From Planococcus sp. PAMC 21323 (GTDB lineage: Bacteria > Bacillota > Bacilli > Bacillales_A > Planococcaceae), in contig NZ_CP009129.1 of NCBI RefSeq assembly GCF_000785555.1, positions 2,604,001 through 2,668,000 on the forward strand: a stretch of 64,000 bases of DNA, given 5' to 3'. The notes under the pieces are model-generated. The model had not been told where the DNA came from. It did no database searches and saw only the letters and a program-made list of their open reading frames with translations. Below are positions 1-7,190 of the stretch, piece by piece. Positions within the stretch are counted from its first letter, which is position 1. Each line of letters opens with the position of its first letter. The position numbers and the translations under genes were made by a program.

Positions 1-264
1 ATGCATGCTTTCGACAAAGACATTCAAAAACATGTTAATTCGATGGAAAATGCTAGCTACAAAACACTATACTCAGATCAGCCCGAAGGCTATATAACTC
101 GTGCTATTTTAGAGGAGTATGTTGACATCACAGGTGATGTTTATGTATGTGGTCCTGTTCCATTTATGGAAGCAATGATTCAAGAATTGCATGCACTTGG
201 CATGAAAGAAGAACAAATTCACTTTGAATTCTTTGGTCCAGCTGTCGCTCTTCAAACTGTATAA
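1..264 (+). CDS. hmp: Flavohemoprotein (nitric oxide dioxygenase), C-terminal fragment
   Basis: This is the last 87 codons of a gene that begins before the window. It carries the end of the FAD/NAD(P)H reductase module of flavohemoglobin: the NAD-binding YVCGPVPFM stretch (about residues 48-56 of the fragment) and the terminal IHFEFFGP signature. The whole protein normally has about 400 residues, with an N-terminal globin that converts NO and O2 to nitrate in the cytoplasm. The globin and FAD-binding parts are outside the window, so an ATG at base 1 is coincidental and not a start. A nitric oxide synthase gene lies 43 kb away in the same window. A strong terminator follows the stop directly. 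Assignment to the Hmp family is secure from these motifs; related reductases lack the FEFFGP ending. Confidence 0.88.
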   Translation: MHAFDKDIQKHVNSMENASYKTLYSDQPEGYITRAILEEYVDITGDVYVCGPVPFMEAMIQELHALGMKEEQIHFEFFGPAVALQTV

Positions 265-271
265 ACCCTTT

Positions 272-299
272 AAAAGCTGTCCATTTGGGCAGCTTTTTT
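272..299 (+). terminator. Rho-independent terminator of hmp
   Basis: An inverted repeat with arms AAAAGCTG and CAGCTTTT extends through a CC/GG pair around a short ATTT loop and ends in six T residues. It begins 8 bases after the hmp stop codon. Confidence 0.85.
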
Positions 300-310
300 G
301 CAAATAACAA

Positions 311-333
311 TCGCTCTGCTTTTTGCAGAGCGA
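311..333 (-). terminator. Terminator of the VOC gene
   Basis: TCGCTCTGC and GCAGAGCGA form a 9-bp stem around a TTTTT loop just downstream of the minus-strand VOC gene. The minus-strand 3' side is only moderately T-rich (ATTGTTATTTG). Confidence 0.6.
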
Positions 334-339
334 TTTCAT

Positions 340-702
340 TTATTTTAAAAACTCTAACCGATTTCCAAAAGGATCAAAAACAAAAAACCGTTCGACCTCT
401 GGAATACTGTCATCTTCTTTAAAATCTATTTTATTCGCTAGTAAATATTCTTTCATTTCCGTATAACCCGCTACACGAAATGCCGGATGCGCTTTTTTTG
501 CTGGCGAAAAAGGATCTTCAACGCCTACATGCAACTGCTGGTCTCCAAACTCAAACCAAATTCCTCCTCTTGCTTTTAACGCTTCAGGCTTCTCAATTTT
601 CTTCATCCCTAAAACTCCTGCGTAAAAAGAATCTGCCATTTCCTCTTGTCCAGCAGGTGCTGCCACTTGCACATGATCAATTCGCAAAACAGAAAATTTC
701 AT
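340..702 (-). CDS. VOC superfamily (glyoxalase/dioxygenase fold) protein
   Basis: A 120-residue protein with the paired beta-alpha-beta-beta-beta layout of vicinal oxygen chelate proteins. The N-terminal module starts with a potential metal-ligand HVQV at residues 10-13, and the C-terminal half ends with the typical FVFDPFGNRLEF signature. The middle LHVGVE (about residues 57-62) supplies another possible ligand. The family includes glyoxalases, fosfomycin/bleomycin resistance proteins and ring dioxygenases; the substrate cannot be told from the sequence. The start is supported by an AAAGGAGTGAGGAT ribosome binding site. It appears to be a single-gene unit between hmp and the divergent FhuF-like gene. 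Confidence 0.8.
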   Translation of the reverse strand: MKFSVLRIDHVQVAAPAGQEEMADSFYAGVLGMKKIEKPEALKARGGIWFEFGDQQLHVGVEDPFSPAKKAHPAFRVAGYTEMKEYLLANKIDFKEDDSIPEVERFFVFDPFGNRLEFLK

Positions 703-821
703 ATCCTCACTCCTTTACTCGATTTTATCCATTTTCTTAATATTTTCCAAAAGAAATCTTTACGTGCACTTTGCAAACAACTAGTATTTACCGTAGCATA
801 ATTAAAAAGAGGTGAATCGTA

Positions 822-1502
822 ATGACTTTTCCGCAACAAGCTAAGTATGGATTAAGTACACAATCTGTAGTAGTCGATCGTATGCCACAACAAAAACTTA
901 ACGCAGATATTCCTGCCATGATAGAAGAGTTAAAAGTTTGGTGTGATACGGATAATGCTGGCGTGGCTGTTTCTTATTTTTTCCGACAATACGCGTTGTA
1001 TGTAACCGCTCAATTTAGTTTACTCTATCAATATAATGGTTATTTTGATATAGATTGGCGAAAGTTACAATTTGACCGCGTTCATAATTATGGATTGCCC
1101 TTATTACAAACGCATGTACCTTCTTCTACTTTTAAAACGATTGACTCGGATAAACGATTCCATGCCTTTCACGATATTCTTTATAAGCAAGTAGATGACT
1201 TGAGAACGGAGTTCAAAAAACACATAAAAATTTCACCCCTTACTTGCTGGGAAAATATTCTAGGTTCCTTGTTATGGTTTTATGCCAGTTTAGAACCACG
1301 AAATCCTCGACTAGTCGCTGAAGACATAGAATGGTTGCTAGAGAATGAGAACTGGAAGCCTATCAAAACATCTTACCTGGAAAAATTACTTGGTAACATG
1401 TCATTGCAACAAGCTATTTCAAAGCCGCTCCGCAAAACGTGTTGTCTCTATAAAGAAATGCCTGATTTTGCTACTTGTACATTTTGCCCAAAACCAAACT
1501 AA
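822..1502 (+). CDS. FhuF-like (2Fe-2S) ferric-siderophore reductase family protein
   Basis: A 226-residue protein whose C-terminus has the spacing Cys-Cys-x10-Cys-x2-Cys (residues about 208-223, TCCLYKEM to TCTFCP). This matches the unusual iron-sulfur binding motif of FhuF, the enzyme that reduces ferric iron bound to hydroxamate siderophores. The rest of the protein is only weakly FhuF-like to the eye, and I see no signal peptide, so it should be cytoplasmic. Translation starts after GAGGTGA, 6 bases before the ATG. It stands alone: no siderophore synthesis or uptake genes are next to it. Family assignment rests mainly on the Cys motif and length; the siderophore it serves is unknown. Confidence 0.66.
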   Translation: MTFPQQAKYGLSTQSVVVDRMPQQKLNADIPAMIEELKVWCDTDNAGVAVSYFFRQYALYVTAQFSLLYQYNGYFDIDWRKLQFDRVHNYGLPLLQTHVPSSTFKTIDSDKRFHAFHDILYKQVDDLRTEFKKHIKISPLTCWENILGSLLWFYASLEPRNPRLVAEDIEWLLENENWKPIKTSYLEKLLGNMSLQQAISKPLRKTCCLYKEMPDFATCTFCPKPN

Positions 1503-1503
1503 A

Positions 1504-1530
1504 AACACCTCAGCAAAATGCTGAGGTGTT
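1504..1530. terminator. Bidirectional terminator between convergent genes
   Basis: AACACCTCAGC and GCTGAGGTGTT form an 11-bp perfect stem with an AAAAT-type loop between the FhuF-like gene and the convergent release-factor-like gene. A-rich and T-rich flanks make it usable in both directions. Confidence 0.8.
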
Positions 1531-1534
1531 CATT

Positions 1535-2359
1535 TTATACTTCAAATACTTCGTGTAGAATTTTTCCAGGATCGTTGTTCATTAAGTTTTTATATACACA
1601 GCTTTTTGGTTTTTGTTGAAGTGTTTTAGCAAATGATTTGGCGTGGTCGGCTTCTCCAACCACATGAATTTCTTCCCATTTGCGTTCTTTTTTCAACTTA
1701 TCCATTTTGCCACCCATGTCTTTATAAAAACGCTCTAAGTTTTCTTTTAGTCTGTGGTCTAGTTCATCAGAGGGACTTCCCCCACCACCACCTGTGACTG
1801 TGCTACCTGCACCAACGCCTACTCGACCTGAGCTACGTGCACCCTTTTGTTCAGTCCACACTTCTAGTCCTGAATCAAACTCATAAAAGAACTCTTCGTT
1901 AATAATCCCCATAGAAGTATCAATAACACGGATTCCTTTAAAACCTGGTAAAACGATACCCGCGTATGGATATGCTTTATACATATATCTCAGTTCTTCT
2001 AATTCAGGTTTGTTTTCCCAATGGAAACTTGTTTTGACCGGTACTTGCACATAATGTACAGACCAAAGATCGTTTTGCTCAGAAGCAAAAATAACGACCC
2101 CTTTTTGAAGTTCATTTTGATTGTCTAGTATTTCTTTTTCCACTTTTTTTCTTATATTTTTATATGCCTTCATTTCTTCTTCATTATTTGATGCTTTTAA
2201 GTATTCATCTAATCGCTTTAAACCATTTTTCAGATGGATCTTCCATGCCCCATTCTGAGCATTCAGGTCAGTTGGATTGGTATTCAAATATACACTTAAC
2301 ACGCAACGATCTGGACATTCGAAACTTTTCAATTCCTGGATTTTGTCGTATAAGGTCAT
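1535..2359 (-). CDS. baeRF/VLRF1-type (aeRF1-like) release-factor family protein
   Basis: A 274-residue protein that resembles the bacterial relatives of archaeal/eukaryotic release factor 1 (VLRF1/baeRF group). It starts with a region of type CVLSVYLNT (residues 19-27), typical of these proteins, and has a central domain with the sequence KGIRVIDTS. In place of the peptidyl-tRNA-hydrolysing GGQ loop there is a glycine/serine-rich segment (about residues 178-196, including VTGGGGG) followed by a long helix rich in charged residues and a C-terminal RNase-H-fold-like ending. Related proteins are proposed to release nascent chains on stalled ribosomes. Function here is inferred. GAGGAGG lies 7 bases before the start. 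A hypothetical gene diverges upstream. Confidence 0.6.
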   Translation of the reverse strand: MTLYDKIQELKSFECPDRCVLSVYLNTNPTDLNAQNGAWKIHLKNGLKRLDEYLKASNNEEEMKAYKNIRKKVEKEILDNQNELQKGVVIFASEQNDLWSVHYVQVPVKTSFHWENKPELEELRYMYKAYPYAGIVLPGFKGIRVIDTSMGIINEEFFYEFDSGLEVWTEQKGARSSGRVGVGAGSTVTGGGGGSPSDELDHRLKENLERFYKDMGGKMDKLKKERKWEEIHVVGEADHAKSFAKTLQQKPKSCVYKNLMNNDPGKILHEVFEV

Positions 2360-2522
2360 TTAGTCATCCTCCTCTTTATATTCCACCGTCACTATCTGAT
2401 TACCCTTAAGCATTTAATTTAAACGAATTTTCCGAACCTTTATTATGAATTTGATGTTTAAACTATCGAATCAGTGGTAAATAAACACTGTATTGAAAAA
2501 TCACAAGGGAGTTGGCGAAGAA

Positions 2523-2834
2523 ATGGAAAACATCAATAAACAAGTTGAAGAAAAGTTATCAAATACAGATGAACAGAAAAAAGAACAGATTTTAGCGGAT
2601 TTTTCCGTATTCATTAATTACTTGAGTGAAAAAGTAGCATTAGGCGAGAAAATGGGATTAAGCGAAGAACGCATTGCACAACTAGCAGAGAAAGTTGCAT
2701 CTCATCTTGCGAAAAAAGAAGATCCTAAAAATAGTGAAGAATACTTACTACAACGTTTGTGGCAGGTTGGCGACAAAGACCAGCAACATATGTTAGCACA
2801 TATGCTAGTGAAATTGGCTAAAGATCAAAACTAA
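2523..2834 (+). CDS. DUF3243 (YmfJ-like) small cytoplasmic protein
   Basis: A 103-residue helical, charged protein matching the DUF3243 family: YLSEKVALGEKMGLSEERI (about residues 28-46), an EEYLLQRLW segment and the closing HMLAHMLVKL. B. subtilis YmfJ is the best-known relative; the role is unknown. I chose ATG 2523, preceded by AAGGGAG 11 bases upstream, rather than an in-frame TTG at 2493 that has no ribosome binding site. A GTTTAA followed after 13 bases by TGGTAA (2456-2480) is a weak sigma-B-like promoter. The gene ends in a strong terminator that overlaps the end of the convergent MFS gene. Confidence 0.75.
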   Translation: MENINKQVEEKLSNTDEQKKEQILADFSVFINYLSEKVALGEKMGLSEERIAQLAEKVASHLAKKEDPKNSEEYLLQRLWQVGDKDQQHMLAHMLVKLAKDQN

Positions 2835-2843
2835 ATTAAATAC

Positions 2844-2875
2844 AAAAGGCCTTCCTCAATGGGAAGGCCTTTTTT
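2844..2875. terminator. Shared terminator overlapping the MFS gene end
   Basis: AAAAGGCCTTCC and GGAAGGCCTTTT form a 12-bp stem followed by T residues. It serves the DUF3243 gene, and its arm also encodes the last codons of the convergent MFS gene, whose stop lies in the loop. Confidence 0.85.
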
Positions 2876-4124
2876 CGTACAATTTGAACATCAGTAGATA
2901 AACAAAGCCACTTGTAATTGCGAGGAGACCAAGAATGCCAAAAGTCCATGGAAAGCCAAACCAAGCAGTCATTGGGATGGAAATTGGTGCAATCATACGA
3001 CCGATGGTATAACGCATACTCGCAGCGGCAAAATATTGGCCACGCATATCTTCAGGTGCTAGTTTTGAAATAAAACTTTGTTGTAGACCAACCACCATCA
3101 ATTCGGCAAATGTAAAGATGGCCATTGCTACAACAAACATCCAAAACCAGGAAGTTAGCGGGAATAACCACATCGCCAGTCCGTAAAAAGCAGCTGAGGC
3201 AAAGAAAACCCATTTCTCTGGAAACTTCGTCATCCATCTTGTCACAACCACAGTGAGTAACGCAACGAACAATCCATTTTCAGCGAGTAAGAGTCCAAAA
3301 GAAGTCTCCCCAGTAACAAACCATTCCCTATCAAATAAGGTCGCGATCGTTTGACTATCAATTGTTTCTTTTAAGTAAATCGGGATGAGTAAATCTAATT
3401 GCATAAAGGTTTGGGCACCTAAAATCCCAGCAATGATGAATAATAAGAACAGACGATCTTTAAAGATTAAACCATATTCTTTAAACTGCTTTGAAATGGC
3501 GCCAACCCAGCCTATCGCCGTTTGCGACTGCCATTTGTTTACCATTTCTTGCGATAAGGTTTCTCTTGTCAAAAATCTCAATACTAAACCGAGTAGCATT
3601 GAAATAACTGTCACTACTAGCAATAATTCAAATCGATACGAGAAGAAAAGTACCGCGCCAAATAATGGACCTACTACTACCGCAATGTTTAAAGTCGTAT
3701 AAAAAATAGCGAAGACATCACTTCTGTATTTTTCAGGTACAACATCCGCAATCATTGCCTGACTTGCCGGCCAATACAACGAGCCGCACATTCCTGCAAG
3801 TGTAAACGCTACAAACCCGAGCTCAGGAGATTGCATCCAAGGTGAATTGGCAAAGGCAAATAGCAAAAACGAAAACCCTTGTGCTACAGATGCAACAACA
3901 AGCATACGCTTACGACCAAAACGGTCTGCGCAATACCCACCGACTAAGTTTGCTGCTACAGAAAAAACTTGTGAAATTACGAGTAATAGTCCTGCGGTTC
4001 CTTTACCAAATTCTTCAGCAAAATAAATCGCTAAAAACGGGAATACCATCCAATAACTTGTATTCATGAAAAATTCGCCTATTAAACGAACTTTTAAACT
4101 TCGATCCCAGTCCCTCAATCTCAT
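2856..4124 (-). CDS. MFS transporter (drug-efflux type)
   Basis: A 422-residue membrane protein with about twelve hydrophobic helices and the MFS motif between helices 2 and 3 (GGYCADRFGRKRMLV, residues about 62-76). The halves are separated by a hydrophilic loop near residue 200, with RPSH at the end. Proton-driven export of small molecules is the family role; the substrate is not evident. The gene follows the UvrD-like helicase on the same strand with a gap of about 50 bases, so they may be cotranscribed. GGGGAA precedes the ATG. The final codons lie in the shared terminator. Confidence 0.82.
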   Translation of the reverse strand: MRLRDWDRSLKVRLIGEFFMNTSYWMVFPFLAIYFAEEFGKGTAGLLLVISQVFSVAANLVGGYCADRFGRKRMLVVASVAQGFSFLLFAFANSPWMQSPELGFVAFTLAGMCGSLYWPASQAMIADVVPEKYRSDVFAIFYTTLNIAVVVGPLFGAVLFFSYRFELLLVVTVISMLLGLVLRFLTRETLSQEMVNKWQSQTAIGWVGAISKQFKEYGLIFKDRLFLLFIIAGILGAQTFMQLDLLIPIYLKETIDSQTIATLFDREWFVTGETSFGLLLAENGLFVALLTVVVTRWMTKFPEKWVFFASAAFYGLAMWLFPLTSWFWMFVVAMAIFTFAELMVVGLQQSFISKLAPEDMRGQYFAAASMRYTIGRMIAPISIPMTAWFGFPWTFGILGLLAITSGFVYLLMFKLYEKRPSH

Positions 4125-4175
4125 CTTTAGTTCCCCGCGTTCTTCTCTATGTCACATCTGCCTTTTGCAGAAGCG

Positions 4176-6302
4176 CTACTCGATCGTCTCTAATAATTTA
4201 TAGCTTATGCAAATATCAATCATTAAGTCTTTTCTTTCTTTTGCAAATTGAATAGAAATCCGATCTTTGTCTCGTTCGACAATTTTTCCTGCTCCAAAAA
4301 CGCGGTGACGAACCCGAACACCTTCACGCAAAACCTCTTCCGTGTGGATCGCATTTGGATTATCCGGAACTTTAACTTTAATAGGAGTTTTAGCTTTATC
4401 ACTTTGAGTTGTGGCTAGTCTTTTTTCAGGAACAATGAGTTTACGCACTTCTCCAACAAAACGTGATTCGTTGCCATGACTAACCAGTTCTAAATGCGTT
4501 TTTGCTCTTGTCATGCCTACATAAAACAATCGACGTGCTTCTTCCAATAAATCAGGCGTTTCCGCATCGTCTTCTGTTGGAATAACACCTTCTACCAAAT
4601 CAATCATATAAACCCGTTCAAATTCCAAGCCTTTTGAGCTGTGGAAAGTAGATAAGGTAAGCATATCGTCGGTTTTTTCTTTTTTAGCTTGTTGCGTTAC
4701 TTGTTCTAATTGCTTGAGACGTTTAGCAAATGCCGTCATTGAGTCTAGCGGTTCTGCTATTTGTTCTAAAGTGGTAAGGATTTGTGCCAAGTACGTCATT
4801 TTCATCCCAAATTTCTCGGCACGACTGGCAAGCATTTGGTCGTAACCCATTTCCCCACGAATCGTTCGAATCACTTTTAAAGGTTTCATATTATTTAATG
4901 CTTCAAACCATTTTTTTTGCTCAGCCAAAATTTTAAGTTGATAGTCTTTTAATGTAATCGTCAAATTGATGTCGTCAAAGGCATGCTTACCTGTTGGCTT
5001 CATTCGACTCAGCATTTTCAATTGACTGCTTGACCAATACGCATTGGTTTTAGAAGCTACTTTTGAATAAATATCAATACGTTCCGGCTTTAAGCTAAAA
5101 CGCATAAAATTCAACATGTCTTCCACAATCCAATGCGAGAAAAAGCGATTGTCCGAATCCTTCATATAAAACGGAATGCCTAAACGCTCAAGCTCGCTCA
5201 TTAATAAAGTTGAAGATGAATTATTGCGATACAGAATAGCTACATCTCCATAGTCCGTCAATTCCTTCAATTCTTTTAGCACGTATTTAAATTGTGCATC
5301 TTCTGAACTTAATCGTTTCAAGACAATTGGATCACCTTCGCCTTGTTTGGTGAACATGTTTTTATCGTGACGCTTTTTATTGGTTTTAATAAATGCATTC
5401 GCAGTATGAACGATGTTCTGAGAGGAACGATAATTACGCTCCATTTTCATAATATAGGCGTTTGGATAAACGGTTCTAAACTTTAGTAAATACGTAGGTT
5501 CAGCGGCTCTCCACGTATAAATCGATTGATCGTCATCTGCCACGACACACAGGTTTTGGTGGCGTGCTACTAATTTCTCTACAATAGCATGTTGAATCTG
5601 CGAAGTATCTTGGCTTTCGTCTGTCATCACATAATCCCAGCGTCCTTGATACTTTGCTAGTAAGCTTTTATCTTTTTCTAAAGCCTCATAAGCGAGTGAG
5701 AGCATGTCATCAAAATCTACTAACCTTACGTCATAGTTTTCTTTGAAAGCTTCATAGGTTTTTAAGATTTCAATCGCTCCAGGAAAAGGTTCTTTTAGTT
5801 TAGCCCATTGCTTTCTTGGCAACATTTTATTCTTTACGAAACTAATAAACGAAATCAATTCTTCTAATTGATCGTCAGTAATTGGTTCATCGTTTTCTGT
5901 CCGGTACATTTCTCGAAGCAATTTCTTTTTATGAAGACCATTTGTTTCATTGCCTTCGATCATGAGATAACGTGATCCTGAAAAATAATCTCGAGTGATT
6001 TGAAAAGCTAAACTATGAATCGTAGAAAAATCAATAGGTTGTAATGTTGGGAAAAAACGTTTGTAACGCTCAAGCATATCGTTAGCTGAGGCTTTACTAA
6101 ACGTAATCGCTTTGATCCGTGATGGGAAAACTCCTTTTTCCTCTATTAAATACCCGATTCGCATGATCATTGTGGTGGTTTTCCCAGATCCAGGACACGC
6201 TAGTAACAACAATGGACCTTCTGTTCGTTCGACTGCTTTTCGCTGTATTTTATTTAATTGAACTCCCAGTTCCTGTTTTTTTCGTTCAAAGAATTGGCTC
6301 AT
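4176..6302 (-). CDS. UvrD/Rep-type superfamily 1 DNA helicase (YjcD-like)
   Basis: A 708-residue SF1 helicase. Walker A is ACPGSGKTT (Lys about 41), motif II is TDESQDTS, motif III is VVADDDQSIYTWRAAEP, motif IV is ERNYRSSQNI, motif V contains TFHSSKGLEF and motif VI is EEARRLFYVGMTRAK. The C-terminal portion ends in a Tudor-like segment (VRHRVFGAGKIVE) as in PcrA/YjcD relatives. It should unwind DNA 3' to 5' in repair. Length matches B. subtilis YjcD better than PcrA. An upstream in-frame ATG at 6320 overlaps the ribosome binding site; ATG 6302 has AAGGAG 9 bases ahead and is chosen. The ywbE terminator lies just upstream. Confidence 0.9.
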   Translation of the reverse strand: MSQFFERKKQELGVQLNKIQRKAVERTEGPLLLLACPGSGKTTTMIMRIGYLIEEKGVFPSRIKAITFSKASANDMLERYKRFFPTLQPIDFSTIHSLAFQITRDYFSGSRYLMIEGNETNGLHKKKLLREMYRTENDEPITDDQLEELISFISFVKNKMLPRKQWAKLKEPFPGAIEILKTYEAFKENYDVRLVDFDDMLSLAYEALEKDKSLLAKYQGRWDYVMTDESQDTSQIQHAIVEKLVARHQNLCVVADDDQSIYTWRAAEPTYLLKFRTVYPNAYIMKMERNYRSSQNIVHTANAFIKTNKKRHDKNMFTKQGEGDPIVLKRLSSEDAQFKYVLKELKELTDYGDVAILYRNNSSSTLLMSELERLGIPFYMKDSDNRFFSHWIVEDMLNFMRFSLKPERIDIYSKVASKTNAYWSSSQLKMLSRMKPTGKHAFDDINLTITLKDYQLKILAEQKKWFEALNNMKPLKVIRTIRGEMGYDQMLASRAEKFGMKMTYLAQILTTLEQIAEPLDSMTAFAKRLKQLEQVTQQAKKEKTDDMLTLSTFHSSKGLEFERVYMIDLVEGVIPTEDDAETPDLLEEARRLFYVGMTRAKTHLELVSHGNESRFVGEVRKLIVPEKRLATTQSDKAKTPIKVKVPDNPNAIHTEEVLREGVRVRHRVFGAGKIVERDKDRISIQFAKERKDLMIDICISYKLLETIE

Positions 6303-6345
6303 TATAAGAGACTCCTTCATTTTTTCAATACCCCTATATTAACAC

Positions 6346-6376
6346 AAAACCGGACCCTTTTTATGGGTCCGGTTTT
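6346..6376 (-). terminator. Terminator of ywbE
   Basis: AAAACCGGACCC and GGGTCCGGTTTT form a 12-bp stem with a T/A-rich loop downstream of the minus-strand ywbE gene and upstream of the helicase start. Confidence 0.85.
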
Positions 6377-6447
6377 GGTGATTTTGTCTTTATTGATTAT
6401 TGTACGTCTTTCCATCTTCTCGTAAATTTCAGGTTTAAAAATCACAT

Positions 6448-6648
6448 TTACTTTCCAGTCAAAATTTCACAAACTCTTCCTACTTGTCCGTCTTCTAAAC
6501 GTACTTTAATGCCGTGTGGATGAGTCGCTGAGTTTGTCAGTAAATCCTTAACAACTCCTTGTGTTTTCTTGCCTGAGCGCTGATCCTGTTTTAAAATCAC
6601 GTTTACTTCAATACCTGGTTTCACGTCACTTCTTTTTTTGCCGTCCAT
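6448..6648 (-). CDS. ywbE: YwbE family protein (DUF2196)
   Basis: A 66-residue protein that fits the YwbE family from end to end: RSDVKPGIEVNVILKQDQRSG in the first half, then TQGVVKDLLTNSATHPHGIKVRL and GQVGRV. The fold is a small beta barrel of KOW-like character; the biological role is not known. The start has AGGAGGGAT upstream with an ATG 7 bases on. A TATAGT hexamer about 40 bases upstream could be its -10. The gene sits immediately downstream of the inverted-repeat block (6702-7176), and its own terminator is at 6346-6376. Confidence 0.85.
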   Translation of the reverse strand: MDGKKRSDVKPGIEVNVILKQDQRSGKKTQGVVKDLLTNSATHPHGIKVRLEDGQVGRVCEILTGK

Positions 6649-6701
6649 GCTTATCCCTCCTAGCTTTCTTCTACTATACGCTATTCTTTCTAGACCGACA
6701 A

Positions 6702-6740
6702 AAAGACGGGGAGTTATCCCCGTCTCATGTCGTAGACAAA
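6702..6740. repeat. Left arm of a 39-bp inverted repeat containing a terminator hairpin
   Basis: AAAGACGGGG, a short loop, CCCCGTCTCAT and then GTAGACAAA (6732-6740). The same series occurs in reverse complement at 7138-7176. The hairpin part (6704-6725) could act as a terminator by itself. Confidence 0.7.
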
Positions 6741-6790
6741 AGAGTTATTACGTTAGTTAACGAATAAACATTCATCTTATCCTATATACA

Positions 6791-6912
6791 GGATCCTTCG
6801 CTCCATGCGGACGCTTTCCGCGGACGAAGCGCTGAGCCTCCTCGTCGCAAGCTCCTGCGGGGTCTCATCACTCCGTTTTTCCGCAGGAGTCGCCGCATTG
6901 CGCTCCGTATCC
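6791..6912 (-). repeat. GC-rich structured intergenic repeat, copy A
   Basis: A 122-bp GC-rich element read on the minus strand. It contains in order GACTCCTGCGGAAA, GACCCCGCAGGAGC, GACGAGGAGGCT and CCGCGGAAAGCGTCCGC. Its ends (GGATCC..GCTCC at one side, GGAGC..GTATCC at the other) are complementary. Core motifs are shared with copies at 6987-7104 and 45367-45504. No coding potential is visible. Confidence 0.75.
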
Positions 6913-6986
6913 TTGTGTGATTACTCATCAATCTTATTGAAAAGTAAATTCGCTGGTTACTCTCTCTGATTGGAACCTCATGCTAG

Positions 6987-7104
6987 CAACCGTTCTGGCC
7001 ACGGAGACTCCTATGGGACAGCGAGAGCTGAAGACCCCGCAGGAACGTCAGTGACGAGGAGGCTGAAGCTGAGCCCATGGAAAGCGTAGTGGCTAGAACG
7101 GTTG
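6987..7104 (+). repeat. GC-rich structured intergenic repeat, copy B
   Basis: A 118-bp element read on the plus strand with GAGACTCCTATGGGA, GACCCCGCAGGAAC, GACGAGGAGGCT and ATGGAAAGCGTAGT. It is bounded by a near-perfect inverted repeat of CAACCGTTCT(A/G)GCCAC. It faces copy A in the opposite orientation. The core matches copy A but the terminal stem sequence is different. Confidence 0.75.
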
Positions 7105-7137
7105 TGGCTTTTACACAACTATACATTTTCAATAGAC

Positions 7138-7176
7138 TTTGTCTACAGTATGAGACGGGGAGTTACCCCCGTCTTT
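7138..7176. repeat. Right arm of the 39-bp inverted repeat; likely terminator of the stress gene
   Basis: TTTGTCTAC followed by AGACGGGG, loop AGTTAC, CCCCGTCT and TTT. It is the reverse complement of 6702-6740 with few differences. The hairpin (7153-7174) is directly downstream of the minus-strand YflT/DUF2382 gene. Confidence 0.7.
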
Positions 7177-7190
7177 CACATTCTTATCTA

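Noticed and set aside
2456..2480. GTTTAA-N13-TGGTAA upstream of the DUF3243 gene as a sigma-B promoter
   Set aside because: The -10 has only four matches and the GGG core is incomplete; mentioned with the gene but not listed as a site.
4157..4171. Small hairpin TCTGC-CTTTT-GCAGA between the helicase and MFS genes
   Set aside because: The stem is only 5 bp and has no proper T-tract, so it is too weak to call a terminator.
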